Below are positions 1 to 5,441 of a stretch of DNA of 5,441 nt, piece after piece; positions within the stretch are counted from its first letter, which is position 1; the number at the start of each line of letters is the position of its first letter. The translations under genes and the position numbers were made by a program. The DNA comes from Opitutaceae bacterium UBA3033 (lineage in GTDB: Bacteria; Verrucomicrobiota; Verrucomicrobiia; Opitutales; Opitutaceae). Location of the stretch: contig DFDG01000090.1 in assembly GCA_002367815.1 (NCBI GenBank), positions 3,034-8,474 of the forward strand. The letters run 5' to 3'. The notes under the pieces were generated by a model. It was not told the origin of the DNA and made no database searches. It worked only from the letters and a program-made list of their open reading frames with translations.

Positions 1-981
1 GCCCACCAATATGAATGCGATCAAGCACAGTGCGGCCACAATGCCGGAAGTTCGACCCCGCCCACCTGAGCGAATGTTGATCAAAGTTTGACCGATTAGT
101 GCGCAGCCTCCCATGCCTTTGAAGAAACCCGCCACCACATTGGCGAACCCAAGCACGACTGCCTCTCGATTTCCACGTCCCCGCGTTTCAGTAAGTTCGT
201 CAACCAATTGCACAGTCATCAGTGATTCGATCAGGCCCACGGCGGCGAGGATCACCGCGTAGGGAAAAATGAATACCAATGTGTCCCAAGTGAATGGCAC
301 GTGGGGCAGATGGGGCATGGGGAATCCACCTGCGACCGATGATAAATCACCGACTGTCTGGGTATTCACACCGAGCATGACTACTCCGGTTACCAGAAGA
401 ATGGCAGCGAGTGAAGAGGGGATGGCTTTGGTGAATTTGGGTAAAAAGTGGATGATCAACATGGTGAGTAGAACCAAACCCAACATGGTCAACATAGCGG
501 ACCCCACTAACCAATCGCCGACGATGGCACCCTGTCGCTCACGGAACATGCCTAGTTGAGCCAGAAATATCACGACAGCCAATCCATTGACGAAGCCCAT
601 CATGACGGGATGGGGGACGAGTCGGATGAAACGGCCCAATCTTAGCCAACCGATCAGAATTTGGATGGCCCCCATGAGCACAACCGTCGCGAGCAGATAT
701 TCCAGCCCCGCACCCGCTCCTCCACGAATATTTCCCTCTACCACCAACGCGACCATCACAACCGCCAAAGAACCGGCTGCGGCCGAGATCATGCCCGGAC
801 GTCCACCAAACAAGGATGTAATCAGGCAAACAATGAAGGCGGCATACATACCGGTTAGAGGAGGAACCCCGGCCACAAAAGCGAAGGCGATGGCTTCAGG
901 CACCAAAGCGAACGCGACCGTCATGCCCGAGAGGACATCATCTTTCATATTGCCGCGTTTTTTAACGAATGGATTTTTCAT
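1..981 (-). CDS. SulP-family (SLC26-type) inorganic anion transporter, N-terminal part, cut by window edge
   Basis: An uninterrupted reading frame of 327 codons runs from ATG at 981 to the left edge with no stop. The protein is very hydrophobic, with about eight or more membrane segments. It follows the SulP transporter core: a first helix region around residues 17-48 (VAFALVPEAIAFAFVAGVPP), a second block FGGRPGMISAAAGSLAV (about 58-74), a GFVNGLAVVIFLAQL helix (about 127-141), and a later cytoplasmic-facing block with GNREAVVLGFAN followed by GGCALIGQTLINIRSGGRGRTSG (about 268-313). SulP proteins carry sulfate, bicarbonate or other anions across the inner membrane; the substrate cannot be read here. 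The C-terminal STAS domain that many members have would lie beyond the window. The first ATG has no clear ribosome site; an alternative ATG lies 11 codons in, at 948. The gene probably has its own regulated leader (see the hairpin at 998-1027). Confidence 0.93.
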   Translation of the reverse strand, partial: MKNPFVKKRGNMKDDVLSGMTVAFALVPEAIAFAFVAGVPPLTGMYAAFIVCLITSLFGGRPGMISAAAGSLAVVMVALVVEGNIRGGAGAGLEYLLATVVLMGAIQILIGWLRLGRFIRLVPHPVMMGFVNGLAVVIFLAQLGMFRERQGAIVGDWLVGSAMLTMLGLVLLTMLIIHFLPKFTKAIPSSLAAILLVTGVVMLGVNTQTVGDLSSVAGGFPMPHLPHVPFTWDTLVFIFPYAVILAAVGLIESLMTVQLVDELTETRGRGNREAVVLGFANVVAGFFKGMGGCALIGQTLINIRSGGRGRTSGIVAALCLIAFILVG

Positions 982-997
982 GGTTTAAAATAGAGAC

Positions 998-1027
998 AAA
1001 AAAGGCGCCGACGTGGGGTCGACGCCT
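998..1027 (-). terminator. Intrinsic terminator-like hairpin in the leader of the SulP gene
   Basis: On the minus strand a 10-bp GC-rich stem (1027-1018 pairing with 1012-1003, one G-U pair) closes a 5-nt loop and is followed directly by six U residues (1003-998, the first shared with the stem). This is a textbook Rho-independent terminator shape. It ends only 16 nt before the SulP ATG at 981, so no promoter fits between them. It could therefore act as an attenuator in the SulP leader rather than only ending transcripts from the broken gene upstream. The hairpin is flanked by near-identical GACAAAAAA runs (plus strand, 995-1003 and 1030-1039). Confidence 0.7.
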
Positions 1028-1050
1028 CGGACAAAAAAATGGTAAATGTT

Positions 1051-1078
1051 GATATATACACCACTGCGGAAGTTTCAA
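1051..1078 (-). promoter_or_regulatory. Possible sigma70-type promoter for the SulP gene
   Basis: On the minus strand, TTGAAA (1078-1073) is followed after 16 nt by TATATC (1056-1051), inside an AT-rich patch. Transcription would start near 1044 and run straight into the hairpin at 1027-998. Only sequence resemblance supports this. The rest of the 211-nt gap between the transporter and the broken transglutaminase gene (982-1192) holds a small GGGT-GCA-ACCC hairpin near 1130-1139 and no gene that I can support. Confidence 0.3.
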
Positions 1079-1192
1079 ACTACCGATAGGGTGGTGCGCA
1101 GCAGGGTAGAAGGGGTGATCAATCCATAGGGTGCAACCCCAAAGCAAAACCGGTCTTACATGTGGTAAATTACGAGTGAGCCGATTACCCGA

Positions 1193-2061
1193 TTAACTCT
1201 GTCGTGTAACACTAACGTTCACCATCAGTTCAGAGGTAACCCCATCAATAAGACCGGTAAAGGAGCCGGCTATCGGTGGCAGCGACTCGGAATCCCTACC
1301 CCCCGCAACTGCGATATGCTTTATGCCGGTGATATCTCCGCTGGTGTTGTCGAAACCTTTCCAACCCGCACCCGGTAAGTGAACTTCCGTCCAAGTATGG
1401 GTTGCACCCAGGGCTGCGGGTATATCCTCGGTGATGGCGTAACCGCTGACGAAACGACCAGGTATCCCGAAAAAGCGACACGCTGCAATCAAGAGGGCAG
1501 TAAAATCACGACATGATCCGGTCTGTATATTCAAGGTTTGACCCAGCCGCTGCACTCCGGGCTCCTCCCTTGCCCGATAAGTAAAAGTATTGGCGATGAA
1601 GCGATTCATCTGGTCCAATAAACCGTAGGTTTTCACCAGTTGACCGGGTTGCCAGAGTTGCTTCACCCATTCCGCGAATAAAAATCCGGTCGTTAAGATA
1701 GCTTGGGTTCAAATAGGGTTCGAGTTCGATACGTTCCGTAGCAGAAAGCAGATAGGGGAAATTGATGGCGTGGCGATCCACGACAAAGTCCAACGGTTGG
1801 TGGTCGAAGTATTCCACCTGGGTCACGCGGTTGAAGATCAATTCCGAAGTGGGATGGTCATCGAAAGTGATCACTGCGGCGGAGTTGCCGTATACATCGC
1901 GAAACCACGATGTCTTCAACGGCTCTGCGTAATCGTAAGCTGTGATCTGGCAATATGCAGACCATAACCCGCTCTGGGTCTCAACAACAGCCGGTGGGGG
2001 CCAAGTGTCACCGGACCCAGTATCGGTAGTGAGTTGAGTGGTTGATCAGTAATGGAGTCAT
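1193..2061 (-). pseudogene. Transglutaminase-like cysteine protease family protein, disrupted by three single-base frameshifts
   Basis: Read across three frames, this 869-nt stretch gives one protein of about 290 residues, the normal length for bacterial transglutaminase-like proteins with the Bact_transglu_N domain. The ATG at 2061 starts MTPLLINHSTHYRYW, the family's usual opening strand. The frame slips near 2015-2019 (one base missing) into PVTLGPHRLLLRPRAGYGL. It slips again near 1919-1921 (one base missing, TGA stop just after in the old frame) into WFRDVYGNSAAVITF and on to ELEPYLNPSYLND. It slips a third time in a run of five T near 1680-1684 (one base extra) into LLDQMNRFIANTFTYRAREE. 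The C-terminal half (1666-1193) is intact and keeps the catalytic triad: Cys in GSCRDF, His in GATHTWTEV and Asp in KGFDNT. It ends at TAA 1195-1193. Relatives are putative cysteine peptidases or amidases. No other gene in the window shows an indel, so decay is more likely than sequencing error, though error is not excluded. Confidence 0.85.
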
Positions 2062-2342
2062 ATTTTCCGATAATGGCATGCGGTGGCGGTTTGCTAGCGT
2101 GCTTCGAATTCATCAAGGCGCAGAAACAAATCACAACCAGGTAGGTTTCTTGGAGACGGATAAGATCATGATTGCAAGTGTCGCGATTTAGACCGGCATG
2201 GTTCCCATGGGTGCAAAATACTTACCTTCAATCAAAGACTTGAAGGCTTCGCGACGCTTTCAAGAACAGCAAGTGGGCCTGCCAAAATTTAAGAAAGCTG
2301 CCAAAGGTCCTAAATCCGGGAAACGGAATAAAAAATAAATGC
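2062..2342. other. Gene-poor gap between the broken transglutaminase gene and the 84-residue ORF
   Basis: These 281 bases contain no gene recognisable by similarity. On the plus strand there is an open stretch with one internal TAG (2189-2191). Its downstream part is the small basic ORF at 2198-2338, listed separately. I see no convincing terminator for the minus-strand operon ending at 2343: downstream of its stop there is only an AT-rich run with a weak 4-bp TCCG/CGGA stem (2314-2326). No promoter of good quality is visible for the transglutaminase gene. Confidence 0.5.
2198..2338 (+). CDS. Possible small basic protein, 46 residues, unrecognised
   Basis: ATG at 2198 opens 46 codons ending at TAA 2336-2338; a second ATG lies at 2207. 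The predicted peptide is strongly basic. Its last 20 residues are dominated by Lys with Gly, Pro and Arg (ending KSGKRNKK), like the disordered tail of an RNA- or DNA-binding protein. There is no ribosome site in front. The same frame is open upstream back past 2102 apart from the TAG at 2189-2191, so this could be the surviving end of a longer, decayed gene next to the decayed transglutaminase. It could also be chance. It converges with the 84-residue gene, leaving only 4 nt between the two stop codons. I do not recognise a family. Confidence 0.25.
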   Translation: MVPMGAKYLPSIKDLKASRRFQEQQVGLPKFKKAAKGPKSGKRNKK

Positions 2343-2597
2343 TTAGTTCTTGGTGGCGACGAGAACTGCCAATGCCTGCTCATCAATTTCACCTTTTACG
2401 GCATGGAGGTGATGGAGCACACCCATGCGGTCTTCCGCATCACTCGTAGAGATATCCAGCATCCAATCTTCGGTCTTGGCTTCTGCTACAATGACCTCAT
2501 CGGCCCAGCCAATCACTTCGGCGGCGGTGATAAAGCCTTCAGTCAGACCTTTGATGTAGAATTCAGCGTAAGTGCGGAGATTGGGTGAGTTGGACAT
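2343..2597 (-). CDS. Hypothetical small acidic protein, 84 residues
   Basis: The complete ORF runs from ATG 2597 to TAA 2343 and encodes a soluble, acidic protein without cysteine, signal peptide or membrane segment. The first half looks like two amphipathic helices around AEFYIKGLTEGFITAAEVIGW (residues 11-31, shown with key positions F13, W31 and W45). A second helical stretch follows around HHLHAVKGEIDEQALAVLVATK (62-83). I do not recognise the family and assign no function. It lies 44 nt after yjdM on the same strand and probably shares its transcript. No Shine-Dalgarno motif precedes it, which matches its neighbours. Helix-like composition, normal codon use and operon position argue that it is a real gene. 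Confidence 0.7.
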   Translation of the reverse strand: MSNSPNLRTYAEFYIKGLTEGFITAAEVIGWADEVIVAEAKTEDWMLDISTSDAEDRMGVLHHLHAVKGEIDEQALAVLVATKN

Positions 2598-2641
2598 AAA
2601 TTGTGAAGTGTTCAGATTGGAAATAGTGAGTGCGGAGGAAG

Positions 2642-2968
2642 TCAGGCTTTCTTAACGAAACAAGATTTCAAGGCCATAGCGACTCCGTCAACTCTGTAGT
2701 CGATATCATGATCGCCTTCAACTAAACGGATGTTCTTGGCCTTAGTGCCACCCTTGAGCACCCCAGAGCCACCACGCAGTTTCAGGTCCTTGATTAACAC
2801 GACGGTATCCCCGTCGACCAATGGCGTGCCATGAGCATCTTTCACGATACGAGTTTGCTCACCAGTAGTTTTTTTTGGCCATTCATGACCGCAGATGGTG
2901 CATTCCCAAAGTTCGGCATGACTAAGCACATCATCAAGGGTACAGGTTGGACAGGGAGGATTGGTCAT
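2642..2968 (-). CDS. yjdM: YjdM/PhnA-family zinc-ribbon protein
   Basis: This 108-residue protein matches E. coli YjdM (formerly PhnA, about 111 residues) along its whole length. An N-terminal zinc ribbon has Cys6-x2-Cys9 and Cys23-x2-Cys26 (WECTICGHEW). The conserved C-terminal small barrel carries IVKDAHGTPLVDGDTVVLIKDL (split at residues 41-62), then KLRGGSGVLKGGTKAKNIRL and VEGDHDIDYRVDG, ending in the usual FVKK. The old label of alkylphosphonate utilisation protein comes from its position near the phn genes in E. coli and is not a demonstrated role; its biochemical function is unclear. It starts 11 nt after the stop of the Tgt fusion gene, so the two are almost certainly cotranscribed and possibly translationally coupled. 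No Shine-Dalgarno motif is visible. Confidence 0.95.
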   Translation of the reverse strand: MTNPPCPTCTLDDVLSHAELWECTICGHEWPKKTTGEQTRIVKDAHGTPLVDGDTVVLIKDLKLRGGSGVLKGGTKAKNIRLVEGDHDIDYRVDGVAMALKSCFVKKA

Positions 2969-2979
2969 TAGTAAGTCAG

Positions 2980-5016
2980 TTAAGGGCGATTATCAAGTTC
3001 GACGAATTGCGGATGTGTGGTGATGCGAATGACAAAAGCAGGTCTTTCGATTTCCGGTAAATCAGCAGGATATTTCGAGTCGCTACGGCTCCAGCGTCCG
3101 AGCCAATCAGCGCCGAGAAGTCTAGGTTTATTAGGATGGTTGGCCGCACCTCCGGCTTGGCTGAAAGCGATGGTGGTGCTGGACTTGGGTCCGGTGCCAA
3201 TACCTTCACCGACGTTAAATCCAGCGGCCAACAATGCCACCCGCACAGAAGTAGCGGAAGAATAGGTATAGAGCTCGGTTGATTTGGCTGAAATGTGAGC
3301 GGACAAACGCTGGAATGCTTCCATGGTCCAGAGCAGAGAATCGGTTTTAGCTGAGAAAGGATCATAAAAGATCAAATCTGGCACCGCGGTCGCAGCATAT
3401 TTTTCCAGGAAATCACCTTCATGCAGTTCCCAGTAAAAGAAACCTGAATCATGTGACCAGGAACCATCCTGTAATAAGGCATATGGTGCGGCGTGACGCA
3501 GATGTGGAAAGGCGCCGGCATCTTTTGTTGCCAATCGCAGCGGGTCCAGATCGCGTTCGAAACTAATCAATCTTACCGGACGAATCGCTTGATTTGGGTG
3601 GGACGGCAGTTCCTTTTCGAAGCATGCCAGCGCCGCCATGGCATTTGAAGCTGCCCCGAGGCCAACATCCCATATCACCAATTCATCCGTGCCGGAGTGC
3701 AATCGCAAGGCGAGGGCAGACTGTTCGATGTAAAGTCGATTGGCTTCTTCCTCAGGTGGGTTCACCGAATGCATGACTTCACCCGAACTGATTTGGCGAA
3801 TACTGCTGAATCCTTGGGGGGCGCGTAGAATATCGTAGTCGCCCAAAGTTGTCGTCACGCGCTTCCTGGTGGGGATGGATGGTCGAGCTGGGTTGGCTTC
3901 ATCCACGCGCAGAAGTTCCGGTTTTCTCTTTTCGTAAAAACGCGCGAAATCATCTGCCAAAATACTGGCCCGCATTTCGGCCATTAATTGATGGTAGAAA
4001 GTGAAATTATGGATGCTCAATAATTGCCAACCCAGATTCTCATCGGATTTGAATAGGTGATGCAGATAAGCGCGGGAGTAGTTTTGGCAGGCATGACAAT
4101 GGCATTTAGGGTCAACCCGCGCTTCATCGAATTTATAGACTCCGCGTCGCAGTTGAAGTTTTCCCTCTGAACTGAAAACCACTCCACGCTGAGCCAATTG
4201 TGAAGGAATAATGCAATCAAACATGTCCACACCCCGATGGACGGCTTCCAAAATATCGATCGGCGTGCCAACGCCCATAAGATAACGCGGTAAATTTGTA
4301 GGCAAATGATCGCTCGCCAAATCGGTGAAAGCGTATCGTTCGGCATGGGTTTCACCAACGGCGAGTCCCCCAATGGCGATGCCATCGAATGGCAATTTGC
4401 TTAAGAATTTTGCACTCTTGATTCGCAAGTCAGTATGACATGCCCCTTGGACAATGCCAAACAATGCTTGTGGTGAATCTCCCCGGGCGTTCAGCGAACG
4501 TTCCGCCCAACGGTGGGTCAGTTCCATGGCCGCCTCTGCTTGGTCATGGGGGGCCGTGGATGCGATGCATTGGTCGAGCACCATCATGATGTCGCTGCCA
4601 ATGTCTTTTTGCATGGCGATACTGGATTCAGGGGAGAGTAAGTGCATGGTTCCATCCACGTAGCTTTTGAATCTGGCTCCCTCTTCCTTCATCTGCCGTT
4701 CCTTTGCGAGGGAAAAAATTTGAAAGCCCCCCGAGTCGGTGAGCACTGGGCGATCCCAGTTCATGAAACGATGAATGCCGCCAAATTTCCTGAAAACCTC
4801 CGGACCGGGGCGAAGCATCAAATGGTAAGTATTAGCCAAGAGCACATTTGAGCCGGTGGTTTTCAAGGATTCCACGTTCATACTCTTCACCGTCGCTTGA
4901 GTGCCGACGGGCATAAAAATTGGGGTCAACACTTCTCCGTGGAGAGTTTGAAACCGTGCCGCCCGGGCTTTGCTGCCGGTGGTTTCTTTTTCCAGTTTAA
5001 AATTTAGACGGGACAT
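2980..5016 (-). CDS. tgt: Fusion: tRNA-guanine(34) transglycosylase (Tgt) + MnmC-type tRNA methyltransferase domain
   Basis: One uninterrupted 678-codon ORF holds two complete enzymes. Residues 1 to about 372 are bacterial Tgt, which exchanges G34 of tRNA Asp, Asn, His and Tyr for preQ1. Visible are DSGGFQ (94-99), DQC (148-150), GIVQG (187-191), GGLAVGE (216-222), the nucleophile Asp267 in DMFDC, and the zinc ligands Cys305, Cys307, Cys310 and His336. Cys150 and Val220 match the preQ1-type pocket (Cys158 and Val233 in Zymomonas mobilis). Canonical arginines after the nucleophile are replaced: PSQLAQRG at 271-278. Residues about 385-678 are an MnmC-type SAM methyltransferase (DUF752/Methyltransf_30). 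They show GEVMHS (412-417), SAM motif IWDVGLGAASN (448-458), acidic loop SFERDLD (485-491), catalytic YDPFSAKTDSLLW (551-563), and the family's C-terminal block VRVALLAAGFNVGEGIGTGPK (591-611, Gly-rich). The FAD oxidase half of E. coli MnmC is absent. ATG at 5016 gives the normal Tgt N-terminus. The gene heads the yjdM operon. Confidence 0.95.
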   Translation of the reverse strand: MSRLNFKLEKETTGSKARAARFQTLHGEVLTPIFMPVGTQATVKSMNVESLKTTGSNVLLANTYHLMLRPGPEVFRKFGGIHRFMNWDRPVLTDSGGFQIFSLAKERQMKEEGARFKSYVDGTMHLLSPESSIAMQKDIGSDIMMVLDQCIASTAPHDQAEAAMELTHRWAERSLNARGDSPQALFGIVQGACHTDLRIKSAKFLSKLPFDGIAIGGLAVGETHAERYAFTDLASDHLPTNLPRYLMGVGTPIDILEAVHRGVDMFDCIIPSQLAQRGVVFSSEGKLQLRRGVYKFDEARVDPKCHCHACQNYSRAYLHHLFKSDENLGWQLLSIHNFTFYHQLMAEMRASILADDFARFYEKRKPELLRVDEANPARPSIPTRKRVTTTLGDYDILRAPQGFSSIRQISSGEVMHSVNPPEEEANRLYIEQSALALRLHSGTDELVIWDVGLGAASNAMAALACFEKELPSHPNQAIRPVRLISFERDLDPLRLATKDAGAFPHLRHAAPYALLQDGSWSHDSGFFYWELHEGDFLEKYAATAVPDLIFYDPFSAKTDSLLWTMEAFQRLSAHISAKSTELYTYSSATSVRVALLAAGFNVGEGIGTGPKSSTTIAFSQAGGAANHPNKPRLLGADWLGRWSRSDSKYPADLPEIERPAFVIRITTHPQFVELDNRP

Positions 5017-5107
5017 GGATGTAGAGCGAAGATGGGTGCGCAGAATATATAAATAGGGAGGAAGTGATTTTCTTTACCAGTGGATATGTCAAACTAAGCT
5101 ATATGGC
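5017..5107. promoter_or_regulatory. Divergent intergenic region between the Tgt fusion gene and the sulfurtransferase gene
   Basis: These 91 nt separate two divergent start codons and should hold promoters for both. The region contains an AT-rich patch (5044-5054, ATATATAAATA-like) that could be a -10 element on either strand. On the minus strand there is a perfect TTGACA (5092-5087), but no good -10 element follows it at 16-18 nt. No riboswitch-like fold, such as a preQ1 aptamer, was apparent by eye in front of the Tgt gene. The assignment rests on gene orientation only. Confidence 0.4.
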
Positions 5108-5441
5108 ATGCTGATTTCCCGGGTTGAACTCAGTGAACACTTGAATGATCCCAACTGGATTGTTTTCGACTGCCGGCACGACTTGATTGATCATCATCGC
5201 GGCGGACAGCTCTACCAAGCTGGACACATTCCGGGCGCGATGTTCGCGCCGGTTGAAATGGCCCTCACTGGAGCCAAAACCGGTAAGAATGGCCGCCACC
5301 CATTGCCTGATCCGGCAGACTTTGCGAATTTTCTCATCCACCGTGGGGTGACGGATTCGAGCCAAATTGTAGCCTACGATGATGTGGGTGGGCAGTATGC
5401 CTCTCGGCTTTGGTGGATGGCCCGATGGATCGGATTGACGA
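5108..5441 (+). CDS. Thiosulfate/3-mercaptopyruvate sulfurtransferase (rhodanese), N-terminal domain, cut by window edge
   Basis: ATG at 5108 opens a frame that stays open to the right edge, giving 111 residues. They match the N-terminal, non-catalytic domain of two-domain rhodaneses: FDCRHDL (20-26), the GHIPGAMF block (39-46), the KTGKNGRHPLPDP signature (57-69), then QIVAYDD (86-92) and YASRLWWMARWIG (97-109). These enzymes move sulfane sulfur from thiosulfate or mercaptopyruvate to cyanide or other acceptors in the cytoplasm. The catalytic cysteine belongs to the second domain and lies beyond the window, so activity and donor preference cannot be judged. An upstream ATG at 5103 is in another frame and hits a stop after two codons. 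No Shine-Dalgarno motif is present. It is divergent from the Tgt fusion gene. Confidence 0.92.
   Translation, partial: MLISRVELSEHLNDPNWIVFDCRHDLIDHHRGGQLYQAGHIPGAMFAPVEMALTGAKTGKNGRHPLPDPADFANFLIHRGVTDSSQIVAYDDVGGQYASRLWWMARWIGLT

Noticed and set aside
269..988. Plus- and minus-strand ORFs of 65-133 codons inside the transporter gene
   Set aside because: They are shadows of the intact 327-codon SulP frame, and none shows a recognisable motif.
962..1147. A 61-residue minus-strand ORF in the gap upstream of the SulP gene
   Set aside because: It overlaps the hairpin and the start of the transporter, and its composition (many Pro, His, Trp, Cys) is not protein-like. It is a chance ORF.
1181..1195. 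Short tandem CCGATTA repeat at the end of the broken transglutaminase gene
   Set aside because: Only two 7-base copies, partly within coding sequence. It is expected by chance and shows no array or attachment-site structure.
1500..1925. Programmed ribosomal frameshifting as the explanation of the broken transglutaminase gene
   Set aside because: Three separate slips in under 900 nt, no consistent slippery heptamer with a following structure, and family members are normally in one frame. Decay or sequence error is simpler.
1916..2134. A separate 72-residue minus-strand ORF starting at 2134
   Set aside because: Only its last part (GPVTLGPHRLLLRPRAGYGL) is real, and it belongs to the transglutaminase gene. 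The family-like N-terminus (INHSTHYRYW) is in another frame starting at ATG 2061.
2976..3365. A 129-residue minus-strand ORF within the end of the fusion gene
   Set aside because: It is an out-of-frame shadow of the methyltransferase domain, whose motifs are all in the main frame.
5087..5092. Perfect TTGACA on the minus strand as the -35 box for the Tgt fusion gene
   Set aside because: At 16-18 nt downstream the hexamers (AAATCA, AATCAC and similar) are poor -10 matches. The hit alone is not enough to call a promoter.

Overview
The window is a stretch of bacterial chromosome with mixed gene orientation, no rRNA or tRNA, no CRISPR array and no recognisable mobile element. Base composition is moderate. 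Shine-Dalgarno motifs are missing or weak in front of most starts, which is common in Verrucomicrobiota and some other PVC or Bacteroidota lineages. I lean towards a Verrucomicrobiota-like Gram-negative bacterium, but only weakly, because nothing here is a decisive taxonomic marker.

Layout. (1) Positions 1-981, minus strand: the N-terminal 327 residues of a SulP-family anion transporter that runs off the left edge. A strong hairpin with a U-tract lies 16 nt in front of its start codon, on the same strand. (2) 1193-2061, minus: a transglutaminase-like cysteine peptidase gene broken by three single-base frameshifts. Its catalytic Cys-His-Asp are still readable. (3) 2062-2342: a gene-poor gap holding at most one tiny, very basic plus-strand ORF (2198-2338). 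(4) 5016 down to 2343, minus: a compact run of three genes. These are a 678-residue fusion of tRNA-guanine transglycosylase (Tgt) with an MnmC-type methyltransferase, then yjdM (PhnA-type zinc ribbon) 11 nt later, then an unrecognised 84-residue acidic protein 44 nt later. (5) 5108 to the right edge, plus: the N-terminal domain of a two-domain rhodanese-type sulfurtransferase, divergent from the fusion gene with a 91 nt gap.

The most interesting object is the fusion gene. Both halves act on tRNA wobble position 34. Tgt inserts preQ1 at G34, and the MnmC methyltransferase domain normally methylates the aminomethyl group of nm5U34. PreQ1 carries the same kind of aminomethyl group, so the appended domain may methylate preQ1 in tRNA instead of, or as well as, nm5U. 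That is inference, but it is testable. The Tgt half keeps its nucleophile, zinc ligands and preQ1 pocket. It has lost the two arginines of the canonical PTRNARNG-type motif, both replaced by glutamine.
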